From UBA1764 sp045642565 (lineage in GTDB: Bacteria > Bacillota > Clostridia > Peptostreptococcales > Anaerovoracaceae): a DNA stretch of 64,000 nucleotides. The position numbers were made by a program, and so were the translations under genes. The stretch is taken from assembly GCA_045642565.1 (NCBI GenBank), contig JAZUJE010000008.1, forward strand, positions 124,001 through 188,000, in the 5' to 3' direction. Shown here piece by piece: positions 17,146-25,793 of this stretch (positions within the stretch are counted from its first letter, which is position 1; each line of letters starts with the position of its first letter). The notes beneath the pieces are model-generated. The model saw only the letters and a program-made list of their open reading frames with translations. It had not been told where the DNA came from and did no database searches.

Positions 17146-18603
17146 ATGCTTGATGTTATTATAATAGGCTCTGGAGTCTCAGGCTGTAGTATTGCACGTG
17201 AGCTCTCCAGATATAAGCTTGATGTGCTTGTATTAGAAAAAGAAGAAGATGTATGTAGCGGAACTTCCAAGGCGAATTCCGCTATTGTTCATGCTGGATA
17301 TGATGCAAAACCGGGCACACTTAAGGCTAAACTGAATCTTGAAGGAAACTTACTTATGCCTCAGCTTGCAAGGGATCTTGATTTTGATTTTATCAATAAT
17401 GGGTCTATGGTTGTTTGTGTTAATAAAGATGATGAAGATGGCCTTAAAGAATTGCTGAAAAGAGGCGAGGCTAATGGCGTAAAAGATTTAAAAATATTAA
17501 GTAGAGAAGAGGCCTTAGCTATGGAGCCTAATTTAGCCGATTGTGTTACTTCAGTATTATATGCACCAACCGGAGGTATAGTTGATCCGTTTGGACTTAA
17601 TATAGCTATGGCTGAAAATGCTTATGATAACGGGGTTAAATTTGAATTTACTTCTCAAGTTGTTGATATTCAAACAAAAGATAATCATTTTATAGTTAAA
17701 ACCGTCAGAGGAAATTACGAGTCAAAATTAGTTATTAATGCGGCTGGCGTATATTCAGATGAAATCCATAATATGATTTCAAAACGTAAATTACATATCA
17801 ATCCTAGAAGTGGATCATATGTGCTTTTAGATAAAACTGCCGGAACACACGTAAAAAATACGATCTTCAAGCTTAGTGGTAAAAACGAAATCGGAAAAGG
17901 TGTCCTTGTAACTCCTACAACCCATGGTAATTTATTGGTTGGTCCTACAGCTGATAATTTGGCAGATAGTGCAAAAGATGAAACCTGTACTTTAGGTGAT
18001 AGCTTAGAAACAGTAATTGAAAAGAGTAAGCTTAATGTAAAGGATATTCCTTATAAACAAGTCATTACATCATTTGCAGGAATTCGCGCGGTCGAAGATT
18101 GCGATGATTTTGTTATACAAGAAGTAGAGGATGTCCCTGGATTTATTGATTGTGCAGGAATTCAATCTCCTGGACTTACAGCATCTCCGGCCATAGGAAT
18201 TATGGTTGCAGATATCGTAAAGAAAAAATTATCTCCAGAAAAGAAGGACAGATTTATTTCTACAAGAAAAGGATTTACTAATCCAAAGCTTATGTCTGAT
18301 GCGGAATATGATGGATTGATTAAAAAACAACCTGAATTTGGACATATTGTATGCAGATGTGAGGGGATAAGTGAAGGTGAAATTCTTGAAGCGATTAGAA
18401 GACCCCTTGGAGCTAAATCTCTTGATGGCATAAAGCGCCGCGTTCGCGCAGGCATGGGAAGATGCCAAGCAGGGTTTTGTACTCCAAAATTAATAAATAT
18501 ATTAGCTAAAGAATTGAATTGTTCTGAAGAAGAAATAAGAAAGAATAGTGAGGGCTCTGAGGTCCTCTTTGATAGAAGGAGAACTGAAGATGCTTTACGT
18601 TGA
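17146..18603 (+). CDS. GlpA-like FAD oxidoreductase with C-terminal [2Fe-2S] domain
   Basis: A 485-residue protein of the DAO/GlpA family. FAD binding: IIGSGVSGCSIARELS near residue 5. The middle has TSKANSAIVHAGYDAKPG, typical of glycerol-3-phosphate dehydrogenases and related enzymes. The C-terminal BFD-type domain has Cys403, Cys405, Cys440 and Cys445 (CRCEG...GRCQAGFC), fit for a [2Fe-2S] cluster. In Clostridia such proteins sit with a second FAD/NAD oxidoreductase and a DUF1667 partner and are thought to oxidise glycerol-3-phosphate to DHAP. It follows the MgtC gene by 2 bases and overlaps the next gene. Confidence 0.85.
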   Translation: MLDVIIIGSGVSGCSIARELSRYKLDVLVLEKEEDVCSGTSKANSAIVHAGYDAKPGTLKAKLNLEGNLLMPQLARDLDFDFINNGSMVVCVNKDDEDGLKELLKRGEANGVKDLKILSREEALAMEPNLADCVTSVLYAPTGGIVDPFGLNIAMAENAYDNGVKFEFTSQVVDIQTKDNHFIVKTVRGNYESKLVINAAGVYSDEIHNMISKRKLHINPRSGSYVLLDKTAGTHVKNTIFKLSGKNEIGKGVLVTPTTHGNLLVGPTADNLADSAKDETCTLGDSLETVIEKSKLNVKDIPYKQVITSFAGIRAVEDCDDFVIQEVEDVPGFIDCAGIQSPGLTASPAIGIMVADIVKKKLSPEKKDRFISTRKGFTNPKLMSDAEYDGLIKKQPEFGHIVCRCEGISEGEILEAIRRPLGAKSLDGIKRRVRAGMGRCQAGFCTPKLINILAKELNCSEEEIRKNSEGSEVLFDRRRTEDALR

Positions 18604-19996
18604 TGTCGCAATTATCGGTGGTGGACCTGCAGGTCTTGCGGCAGCACTCTCTGCTAAGAAATCTGGTGCAGATAAAGTGCTTGTAATAGAAAGAGACAGC
18701 AGACTTGGCGGAATCTTAAACCAGTGTATACATAATGGCTTTGGTTTGCATAGATTTAAAGCAGAGCTTACAGGTCCTGAATATGCACAGAAATATATAG
18801 ATATGACAAAGAATAGTGGTATTGAGTTTATGTTAAATACTATTGTTCTTGATGTTACTAAAGATCGCGTTATAAAATGCGCATCAAATGATGGATGTAA
18901 ATTAATATCAGCTAAGGCTATTGTTCTTGCTATGGGCTGCAGAGAACGTTCTCGTGGAGCTATGAACATCCCGGGATATAGACCAGCAGGCATTTATTCT
19001 GCCGGAACAGCTCAACGTCTTATGAATGTAGAAGGCCTTATGCCTGCCAAGAAAGCTGTAATAGTAGGATCTGGTGATATTGGCCTTATTATGGCAAGGA
19101 GGCTTAGTTTAGAAGGCGCAAAGGTTGAGGCAGTGGTTGAAATTATGCCTTACTCTGGTGGTTTAAAAAGAAATATAGTTCAATGCCTTGATGATTTTGG
19201 CATACCACTCTTGCTTAGCCATACTATAACAAAGATTTATGGTAAAAAGAGAGTTGAGGGCGTAGATATTGCAAATGTTGATGAGAATATGAAGCCTATT
19301 GCTGATACGGTACGCCATATTGATTGTGATACTTTGCTTTTTTCAGTAGGGCTTATTCCGGAAAATGAGCTTAGTCATGCCCTGGGACTTACAATTGACC
19401 CTAGGACGGCCGGCCCGTATGTTGATGCTAATTTACAATCTGAGATTGCAGGTATTTTTGCTTGCGGCAATGTACTTCACGTTCATGATTTGGCAGATAA
19501 TGTTTCAATTGAGGCTGAACATGCCGGAAAGTCGGCAGCAGAATTTGCTAAAGGATTAATTAGCGGGGAGTGGATTCAGACCGATTTAAAGCTTCCTACA
19601 AAAGAGAAAAATTATGGAAATTCTGCAAATGTAAAAGAGACAACATGTATAAGATGCCCAAAGGGTTGTACATTACATCTTGAATATCCTGAAACAGGGG
19701 CAAATATGGATAATGTCATTGTTACAGGTTTTTCTTGTCCTAAGGGTGAAGAATATGGAAAAAATGAAATTGTTTGCCCAAAAAGAACGATTTGTTCATC
19801 TGTTAGGGTAACAAATTCTGAAATAGCAATGCTTCCGGTCAGAACTAATATTGATATCCCTAAAATGCTTATTTCAGATGTTATGAGTGCAATTCATTCA
19901 ATTGAACTTAGTGCTCCTATAAAAACTGGGGATATTATTATAAAAAATATAGCAAATACCGGAGCAGATCTAATTGCGACTCGTGATATTCGTTGA
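18590..19996 (+). CDS. GlpB-like FAD/NAD oxidoreductase fused to a DUF1667-type Cys-rich domain
   Basis: The start at 18590 has AAGGAG 8 bases upstream and overlaps the previous gene by 14 bases. Residues 1-340 are a two-dinucleotide flavoprotein: FAD motif IIGGGPAGLAAALSA near residue 8, CRERSRGAMNIPG, the NAD motif VIVGSGDIGLIMARR, and a closing FAD motif (GIFACGNVLHVHD). The last 115 residues begin CIRCPKGC (Cys353, Cys356, Cys360) and continue with SCPKGEEYG and VCPKRTIC, a DUF1667-like metal-binding domain that is often a separate gene. The partner of the GlpA-like protein; together they probably move electrons from glycerol-3-phosphate to NAD or another acceptor. Confidence 0.83.
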   Translation: MLYVDVAIIGGGPAGLAAALSAKKSGADKVLVIERDSRLGGILNQCIHNGFGLHRFKAELTGPEYAQKYIDMTKNSGIEFMLNTIVLDVTKDRVIKCASNDGCKLISAKAIVLAMGCRERSRGAMNIPGYRPAGIYSAGTAQRLMNVEGLMPAKKAVIVGSGDIGLIMARRLSLEGAKVEAVVEIMPYSGGLKRNIVQCLDDFGIPLLLSHTITKIYGKKRVEGVDIANVDENMKPIADTVRHIDCDTLLFSVGLIPENELSHALGLTIDPRTAGPYVDANLQSEIAGIFACGNVLHVHDLADNVSIEAEHAGKSAAEFAKGLISGEWIQTDLKLPTKEKNYGNSANVKETTCIRCPKGCTLHLEYPETGANMDNVIVTGFSCPKGEEYGKNEIVCPKRTICSSVRVTNSEIAMLPVRTNIDIPKMLISDVMSAIHSIELSAPIKTGDIIIKNIANTGADLIATRDIR

Positions 19997-20009
19997 TATT
20001 TCAATATAT

Positions 20010-20052
20010 ACAAGCCTTGTAATGTTTTTGTAACATTTCAATGGCTTGTTTT
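20010..20052 (+). terminator. Terminator after the glycerol-phosphate oxidoreductase genes
   Basis: An outer 7-bp stem (20010-20016 with 20043-20049) encloses a second perfect 6-bp hairpin (20021-20026 with 20032-20037), followed by TTTATT. Confidence 0.7.
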
Positions 20053-20061
20053 ATTATTGTA

Positions 20062-20070
20062 TGGTACAAT
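20062..20070 (+). promoter_or_regulatory. Extended -10 promoter of the glycerophosphodiester operon
   Basis: TGgTACAAT is an extended -10 box just after the terminator. The leader would be about 75 bases and contains a short AGCTC/GAGCT hairpin (20078-20093). Confidence 0.5.
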
Positions 20071-20151
20071 AATAGAAAGCTCGATTCAGAGCTCATATTT
20101 ATTTTATTACCTATATAAATTAACTTTAGTTTTGGAAGGTTGAATATATAA

Positions 20152-20919
20152 ATGGCGTATATGATAACTGCTCATTCAGGTTGTGAAAATACCGATAGAG
20201 ATTCTATTGAGTCGATTGATATAGCTTTGCAATATAATGCAGATGCAATAGAAATTGATGTTAGAAGAGCTCTTGATGGGCAACTCCGGATCTCACATAA
20301 TCGTTTATCAGAAGAAGAATATCTTGGCAAGGCAACATTAGATGATGTCTTTGAGAAGGTAAAGAATACATATTTATTAATCAATTGTGATATAAAAGAG
20401 CCTGCGGCATTATATTATGTTTTAGATAAGGCGAAAGACTTTGGTATAAAAAAAGATCGACTTATTATCACAGGCTGCACTTCTGCTGAACAAATAGTAA
20501 GAGATCCTTTTTTGGTGGAAAATGCACAACTTTACGTAAATTTGGAGCAGATTCTTAAATATGATTTTTTTAAGGAGCATCAGTTTAAGGATTTAGCAGA
20601 ATTTTTAGAAAATTTAGACGAACCAACCGGGGATGTCAAATATGAATTTGTGATGGATTCTGAAACAATAGATAAGGTTATTTCTTATTGCAAACTTCTT
20701 AAGGTTTATGGCGTAAATCTTCCATACCAAGTTTTAACAGAAGAATTTGCTAAAAGACTTAATGATGCTAATGTTTTATTTTCAGTATGGACAGTGAATG
20801 ACCGAGATTTGGCACTTCATCTTTTAGAGATGAACGTTGCAAATATTACTACTCGTTCAATTAAAGATATAATTAGTACTAGAAACACTTTTGTTGAAGG
20901 GAGGTTAACTAATGGCTAA
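20152..20919 (+). CDS. Divergent glycerophosphodiester phosphodiesterase-like protein
   Basis: A 255-residue TIM-barrel protein with a GDPD layout. His8, then ENT, then the metal-binding EIDVRR, then ISHN (second catalytic His), INCDIKEP and a late SVWTVND are all present in the family order. The usual first motif HRG is HSG here, and LNIEIK has become INCDIK. The substrate may therefore differ from the usual glycerophosphodiester. It is the first gene of an operon with an ABC importer and overlaps the permease start by 8 bases. GGAAGG precedes the ATG. No signal peptide is seen, so it acts in the cytoplasm. Confidence 0.75.
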   Translation: MAYMITAHSGCENTDRDSIESIDIALQYNADAIEIDVRRALDGQLRISHNRLSEEEYLGKATLDDVFEKVKNTYLLINCDIKEPAALYYVLDKAKDFGIKKDRLIITGCTSAEQIVRDPFLVENAQLYVNLEQILKYDFFKEHQFKDLAEFLENLDEPTGDVKYEFVMDSETIDKVISYCKLLKVYGVNLPYQVLTEEFAKRLNDANVLFSVWTVNDRDLALHLLEMNVANITTRSIKDIISTRNTFVEGRLTNG

Positions 20920-21802
20920 TTCCAATCTGGAAAATCTGGAATTGGAACCAAAAGAGCGTGTAGGATCGCCTTACTCCGTTAAGGCAGTTAAAAGAGCTCT
21001 TGGCAGGAAAAAATTTGGACAACTTGTTGTTTACTTTGTTTTTATGCTTTTCTTTTATTTCCCACTTGCTTACACATTCATACTTGCTTTTGCAAATAAG
21101 TATGGTCAAGGGGAGGTTTTCCCTACAGAATGGGGGTTCCAGTGGTGGCAGTATGTTTTACAGCAAGATAACATTGTTACATCAATTGTAAATTCATTCT
21201 TATTTGCAATTACTTCAACTGCGTTATCAATGTTGATTTGTATCCCTGCTGCTTATGTGCTTGCTCGCTACAAATTTAAAGGAAGAAAACTTATTATGTT
21301 CTCTTTCTTACTGGGAAATGCATTCCCTAAGATTGGTATTTATACATCTATTGGTCTTATTTATTATAAGATAGGACTTATGGGGACTTTTGTTGGTGTA
21401 TTGCTTATTCATATGCTTACTACCATGATGGAAATGATTTGGTTGCCAGCCGGAGCTTTTCGTAATGTTCCTCGTCATCAGGAAGAGGCTTCACGAGATG
21501 CCGGAGCAGGTCCTTTCAAAACTTTCTTTAGTGTAACCTTGCCAATTGCTTGGCCTGGTATTATGGTAGCCGCACTCCAAGCCTTTATTGGTTCACTTGG
21601 TGAGAACGTTGGTACATTGCTTGTTGGTCTTCCGCACTGGAGGACAATGATGACAGAAATGTATGGTGTAATCCTTGATTTCCCTGCAACAGCAGGTGCT
21701 GTATTCGGATTCATTATCATTATTCCAAACATCATTTTGCTCTTCATTATGAGAAAATATGTAAGTGCTGATACAATGGCTAACGGATTTAAGATGGGTT
21801 AG
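20912..21802 (+). CDS. ABC transporter permease (MalG/UgpE-like)
   Basis: A 296-residue inner-membrane subunit with six hydrophobic segments and the ATPase-docking EAA loop (HQEEASRDAGAGPFKTFFSVTLPI region, residues about 189-212). The first 40 residues form a polar cytoplasmic extension. It starts within the end of the phosphodiesterase gene with GGGAGG upstream. With the ATPase, lipoprotein and second permease that follow, it makes one importer. Flanking phosphodiesterases point to glycerophosphodiesters or related organophosphates as cargo. Confidence 0.85.
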   Translation: MANSNLENLELEPKERVGSPYSVKAVKRALGRKKFGQLVVYFVFMLFFYFPLAYTFILAFANKYGQGEVFPTEWGFQWWQYVLQQDNIVTSIVNSFLFAITSTALSMLICIPAAYVLARYKFKGRKLIMFSFLLGNAFPKIGIYTSIGLIYYKIGLMGTFVGVLLIHMLTTMMEMIWLPAGAFRNVPRHQEEASRDAGAGPFKTFFSVTLPIAWPGIMVAALQAFIGSLGENVGTLLVGLPHWRTMMTEMYGVILDFPATAGAVFGFIIIIPNIILLFIMRKYVSADTMANGFKMG

Positions 21803-21823
21803 CGAGGTAAAGAGGAAAGAATT

Positions 21824-22804
21824 ATGAATGAAAATGTTATAAAGCTTAGCGTTATCAATATGACAAAACTGTATGATAACGGCGACGGCGTTAAAAACGT
21901 AAATATTGATGTTCACGAAGGTGAACTTGTAACTTTACTGGGCCCATCAGGTTGCGGTAAAACTACAATACTTAGAACCATTGGTGGCTTTAACGATTTA
22001 ACAGAAGGAGATATTACAATTGATGGAAAATCAATTATTACTCTTCCTCCTGAAAAACGTCCAACATCAATGGTATTCCAAAGTTATAACTTGTGGCCTC
22101 ATATGACGGTTCATGATAATTTGGAATTTGGTCTTAAACTCAAAAAAATTCCAAAGCCAGAACGCGAAGAACGTATCGCCCATGGCCTTGAGTTAGTAAA
22201 AATGACAGGATTTGAAAAGAAGTATCCAAACCAGATGTCTGGTGGACAGCAGCAGCGTATTGCCATTGCTCGTTCATTGCTTCTCGAACCTCAAGTACTT
22301 CTTTTAGATGAACCTTTCTCCGCTTTAGACGCTAAGATTCGTTTACAGATGAGAGAAGAATTAAGAAAAATTCAAACAGATTTAAATATCACTGTTGTAT
22401 TTGTAACGCATGACCAGGAAGAAGCTATGATGCTTTCTGATAGAATCATTGTTATGAGTAAAGGCCATATTGAACAGCAGGGTAGTCCGCTTGATATTTA
22501 CTATCACCCAGCTACAAAGTTTGTTGCTTCATTCATCGGTGAAATGAACTTTATTGAAACTGCTGATGGAAAACAGACTGCAGTTCGTCCTGAAGATATC
22601 ACTGTTTCTAAGGATGGAAAAGGTGATATTGAAGGAACAGTTCGAACTATCATGATGCTCGGTCACTACAATGAAATGACTATGCAGACAGAAAAAGGAC
22701 TCGTTAAAGCTTATCTTTCATCAGAAGAAGCTGCTAAGTTCGAAAGAGGCGATATTGTCCAGCTTTCATTCGGTAGAAAAGACGAGTTTGAAAATGTAGA
22801 TTGA
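21824..22804 (+). CDS. ABC transporter ATP-binding protein (MalK/UgpC/PotA type)
   Basis: A 326-residue ATPase. Walker A is GPSGCGKTT (residues 40-48), the signature is MSGGQQQRI, Walker B is LLLDEPFSALD, and the switch His is in VFVTHDQEE. A short C-terminal TOBE-like region of about 90 residues carries the AVRPEDI motif. At 326 residues it is shorter than typical UgpC or MalK (about 350-370). AGAGGAAAG precedes the ATG. It energises the importer formed with the neighbouring permeases. Confidence 0.88.
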   Translation: MNENVIKLSVINMTKLYDNGDGVKNVNIDVHEGELVTLLGPSGCGKTTILRTIGGFNDLTEGDITIDGKSIITLPPEKRPTSMVFQSYNLWPHMTVHDNLEFGLKLKKIPKPEREERIAHGLELVKMTGFEKKYPNQMSGGQQQRIAIARSLLLEPQVLLLDEPFSALDAKIRLQMREELRKIQTDLNITVVFVTHDQEEAMMLSDRIIVMSKGHIEQQGSPLDIYYHPATKFVASFIGEMNFIETADGKQTAVRPEDITVSKDGKGDIEGTVRTIMMLGHYNEMTMQTEKGLVKAYLSSEEAAKFERGDIVQLSFGRKDEFENVD

Positions 22805-22806
22805 TC

Positions 22807-22821
22807 CAGGGATAAACCCTG
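22807..22821 (+). other. Short hairpin before the binding-protein gene
   Basis: CAGGG-ATAAA-CCCTG lies between the ATPase and substrate-binding genes, without a T-run. It may mark an mRNA processing point. Confidence 0.3.
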
Positions 22822-22861
22822 TCATCATAATATGCGTATCCATAATTTATAGGAGGAAAAA

Positions 22862-24031
22862 ATGAAGAAATTTTTAGCAGTTCTTCTCGCACTCGCTATG
22901 GTATTAACAATGGCAGCTTGCGGAAAGAAAGAAGAAGCAGAAACAACTGGAATTCCTAAGATTCAGCTTTGGGCTACAGGTTCACAGAATGTTTCCGACA
23001 TCTTCACAGAATTAATTGGTGTTTATAACGCAAAAGAAGATCGTGCTTGTGATGTTGAACTCCAGTTCATCCTTTCAGGTACAGGTGATGCCAGTGTTAA
23101 GCAGCGTTACGCAGCAGCTTATCAGGCAGGCAACACAACAGACTTCGACATGATTGTTGAAAACGGATCAGATTTACTTGAATACGTTCAGTTAGCAGGT
23201 TCTGAAGATTGTTTCATCGATCTTGATACATCAAAGCTTTCCAACTTTGCAAATGTAAAGATGGAACCATCAGTTATGAAAGAAAAGCTCGTTCCTTACA
23301 GAGGAACAACAGTTGTATTGTCATACGACTCAGCTAAGCTTCCTAACCCACCACAGACATGGGATGAACTCGTAGAATGGTGCAAGGCTAACCCAGGAAA
23401 GTTCGATTATAACGATCCTTCAACAGGTGGTGCAGGTCAGGCATTCGTATTCAATGCAATTTATCGTCAAATCGCTCTTACACAGAACGATCCTGATTGC
23501 TACACAAATGGTGCTGATGAAAAGTATCTTGGCATGATGGACGAAGGTTTCAAATGGCTTGCAGACCTTCACCCATATCTCTATACATCTGGCGGACACG
23601 TACAGTATGCTGTAAAGAACCAGGGTGCTCTCGATCTCCTTTCACAGGGTGAAGTATGGATGGTTCCAGCTTGGGCTGATGGTACACTTACAGCTCTTGA
23701 ACAGGGAACACTTCCAGAAACAGTTAAGATGTATCAGCTTTCTGACCTTTCATTAACAGGTACAGACGTTGATATGGCTATCTGCTCAACATCACAGAAT
23801 CCAGATGCTTGCTATGACTTTATGGACTTCATGATCAGCACAGAAGCTCAGCAGATTTTAGTTGAAAACATGAAAGCAGTTCCAGTTATTGATGCTGCTA
23901 CACTTGAACAGACAGATTCTGTTAAAGCTGTTTCAACACTTAACCCAGCAGAATTCAACATCCTTAGCGTTGGTACAAATGGCCAGGTTATGAAAGATCG
24001 TTGGGCTCAGGAAATCGCTACACTTAAATAG
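22862..24031 (+). CDS. ABC transporter substrate-binding lipoprotein
   Basis: A 389-residue exported lipoprotein with signal peptide and MAAC lipobox (Cys20). The mature protein has the extracellular solute-binding fold. QTWDELVEWCKANPGKFDYNDP resembles the YnjB-type subgroup (text shared in two blocks around residue 165). TEAQQILVENMKAVPVIDAA matches the usual end of this fold. The cargo cannot be read from the sequence; flanking phosphodiesterase genes suggest a glycerophosphodiester. AGGAGG lies 5 bases before the ATG. The gene ends just before a long perfect palindrome. Confidence 0.87.
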   Translation: MKKFLAVLLALAMVLTMAACGKKEEAETTGIPKIQLWATGSQNVSDIFTELIGVYNAKEDRACDVELQFILSGTGDASVKQRYAAAYQAGNTTDFDMIVENGSDLLEYVQLAGSEDCFIDLDTSKLSNFANVKMEPSVMKEKLVPYRGTTVVLSYDSAKLPNPPQTWDELVEWCKANPGKFDYNDPSTGGAGQAFVFNAIYRQIALTQNDPDCYTNGADEKYLGMMDEGFKWLADLHPYLYTSGGHVQYAVKNQGALDLLSQGEVWMVPAWADGTLTALEQGTLPETVKMYQLSDLSLTGTDVDMAICSTSQNPDACYDFMDFMISTEAQQILVENMKAVPVIDAATLEQTDSVKAVSTLNPAEFNILSVGTNGQVMKDRWAQEIATLK

Positions 24032-24059
24032 TCGATTGTTGAACTAATTATTCACATTT

Positions 24060-24087
24060 TGTTGGGGTGACTTAAGTCACCCCAACA
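24060..24087. other. 28-bp perfect palindrome between binding-protein and permease genes
   Basis: Two 14-base arms (24060-24073 and 24074-24087) are perfectly complementary with no spacer, and no T-run follows. In RNA it folds into a very stable hairpin after the lipoprotein stop. It most likely protects or separates the lipoprotein message so that this subunit is made in excess. Confidence 0.65.
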
Positions 24088-24114
24088 TACCAAATTTATT
24101 TGAGGATGCATGTT

Positions 24115-24981
24115 ATGAAAAAATCCAAAGGTAAAGCAAAACAGACATTATTAATGATTGCAGCTCTAGCACCTGCACTTATTCTTTCATTGGGAATTGT
24201 AATTTACCCAATTATTAATAATGTAATCTTAAGCTTTAAAAATGCAGCAGGTGAGTGGTCACTAGAAAACTATATTTACTTATTTACAAATAAAGTATCG
24301 CAAGCAGCTATTTCTTATACAATTTTACTTGCCGTACTTACTGTTTTACTAGTAATAGCATTGTCTTATCTTTTAGCGTTATTCTTGAAATTTTCAAAAT
24401 CAAAGATTTCAAATCGCATAGGTAATTTATATTTGCTACCACGTTTTATTCCATCCCTTGTTTCGGTTTATGCAATGATGACTATTATTCGTGACTCAGG
24501 TCTTATAAATCGTTTATCATTATTGTTACCGGAAACAAGTATGCTTTATGATTTTAAGCCAGGTCTTTTGTATACTACAAATGGTATTTTAATCATGAAC
24601 TGCTGGTTCAATATTCCATTTGCGACCATGATTATCGTGGCTGCACTTTCGGGAATCTCGGAATCTGTAGTTGAAAGTGCAAGAGATGTTGGTGCAGGTA
24701 GGTTGCGTGTGTTCTTTAAGATAATTCTTCCATTATCTTATAAAGATGTTTTAATTGCAGCCACCTTCGTATTTATGAGCAATATCAGCTCATTTACGAC
24801 CCCATACTTAATTGGTGCTAACTATCCACAGCTCTTAGGTGTATATCTACGAAAAGAGTTTGGAAATATGCATTATGCAAATGCGGCAGCTACGGCTGTA
24901 GTAATGTTTGCATTGTCGAGTGTATCGGCTATAGTATACCTGTACACTAACTTGAAAGATCAAAAATGGGAGAACGCGTGA
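24115..24981 (+). CDS. ABC transporter permease (MalF/UgpA-like)
   Basis: A 288-residue membrane protein with six hydrophobic segments. The docking loop reads ESARDVGAGRLRVFFKIILPL (around residues 189-209, quoted in pieces), the EAA motif of importer permeases. I choose the ATG at 24115 (MKKSKGKAK) because TGAGGA lies 8 bases before it; an upstream in-frame TTG at 24100 and ATG at 24106 are too near that site. It pairs with the permease at 20912. A hairpin separates it from the second phosphodiesterase. Confidence 0.85.
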   Translation: MKKSKGKAKQTLLMIAALAPALILSLGIVIYPIINNVILSFKNAAGEWSLENYIYLFTNKVSQAAISYTILLAVLTVLLVIALSYLLALFLKFSKSKISNRIGNLYLLPRFIPSLVSVYAMMTIIRDSGLINRLSLLLPETSMLYDFKPGLLYTTNGILIMNCWFNIPFATMIIVAALSGISESVVESARDVGAGRLRVFFKIILPLSYKDVLIAATFVFMSNISSFTTPYLIGANYPQLLGVYLRKEFGNMHYANAAATAVVMFALSSVSAIVYLYTNLKDQKWENA

Positions 24982-25012
24982 TCTTTTCACATTTTAATAT
25001 TTTGAATTTAAG

Positions 25013-25049
25013 GTCCGACACCAGGCTTCGAGCCGCGGGTCGGACTTTT
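25013..25049 (+). terminator. Hairpin terminator/attenuator before the second phosphodiesterase
   Basis: GTCCGAC (25013-25019) pairs with GTCGGAC (25039-25045); an inner GGCT/AGCC stem lies between, and TTTT follows. It is GC-rich against an AT-rich background. The next gene has its own strong ribosome site. Confidence 0.6.
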
Positions 25050-25067
25050 AAATAGATGGAGGCTATA

Positions 25068-25790
25068 ATGAAAGTATTTGGACATAGAGGATTTAGCGGG
25101 AAATATCCTGAAAATACTATGCTTGCTTTTAGCAAAGCAGTAGAAACCGGATGCTATGGTATTGAATTGGATGTTCAGCTTACTAAAAATAATCAGATAG
25201 TTATTATTCATGATGAAAAAGTTGATCGTACGACTAACGGGACCGGTTTTGTTAAAGATTATAATTTAGAAGAATTGCAGAAGCTTAATGCCTCGGTGCT
25301 TTTTCCGGAATTGCCTGTGCAGCATATACCAACGCTTGATGAATATCTTTCATACATTAAAGATACTCATATTGTTACAAATATTGAGCTTAAAACAGGC
25401 GTTATTGCATATGAAAATATTGAAAAGCTTACTGTTGAAATGGTTGCAAAATATCATCTTGAGGATAGAATTATTTATTCTTCTTTTAACCATATGTCAA
25501 TTAAAAAAATTCAAAATTTAGTTCCGGGTGCAAAAACAGGGGCTTTAATGTGTAATGAAATAATCCAAAATGCAGGTTATTATTGTAAGGATTGTGGCTT
25601 TGATTATTATCATCCAGATGCAAAACTGCTTAATGATAGTATTATTGATGATTGCAGGAAATTCAATATTCCACTCAATGTTTGGACAGTAAATGATATG
25701 AAAACACTTGAACAAATGAAGGATTGGAATGTTGAAGGCGTTATAAGTAATTATCCAGATATTTGTGAGGCATACTCAAAAAGTTTATAA
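25068..25790 (+). CDS. ugpQ: Glycerophosphodiester phosphodiesterase
   Basis: A 240-residue cytoplasmic GDPD with a full set of family motifs: GHRGFSGKYPENT (catalytic His6 and Arg7), IELDVQLTKNNQIVIIHDEKVDRTTNGTG in two blocks (metal-binding Glu/Asp and second His), NIELK, and the late LNVWTVND. It hydrolyses glycerophosphodiesters to glycerol-3-phosphate and an alcohol, which could be choline, ethanolamine, glycerol or inositol. I start at 25068 because GGAGG is 5 bases upstream; the ATG at 25056 lies before that site. In E. coli, ugpQ also sits with a glycerol-phosphate ABC importer. Confidence 0.9.
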   Translation: MKVFGHRGFSGKYPENTMLAFSKAVETGCYGIELDVQLTKNNQIVIIHDEKVDRTTNGTGFVKDYNLEELQKLNASVLFPELPVQHIPTLDEYLSYIKDTHIVTNIELKTGVIAYENIEKLTVEMVAKYHLEDRIIYSSFNHMSIKKIQNLVPGAKTGALMCNEIIQNAGYYCKDCGFDYYHPDAKLLNDSIIDDCRKFNIPLNVWTVNDMKTLEQMKDWNVEGVISNYPDICEAYSKSL

Positions 25791-25793
25791 ATT

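Noticed and set aside
18162..18611. A 149-codon minus-strand frame under the GlpA-like gene
   Set aside because: It is a shadow of the coding strand; no promoter or ribosome site and no family resemblance.
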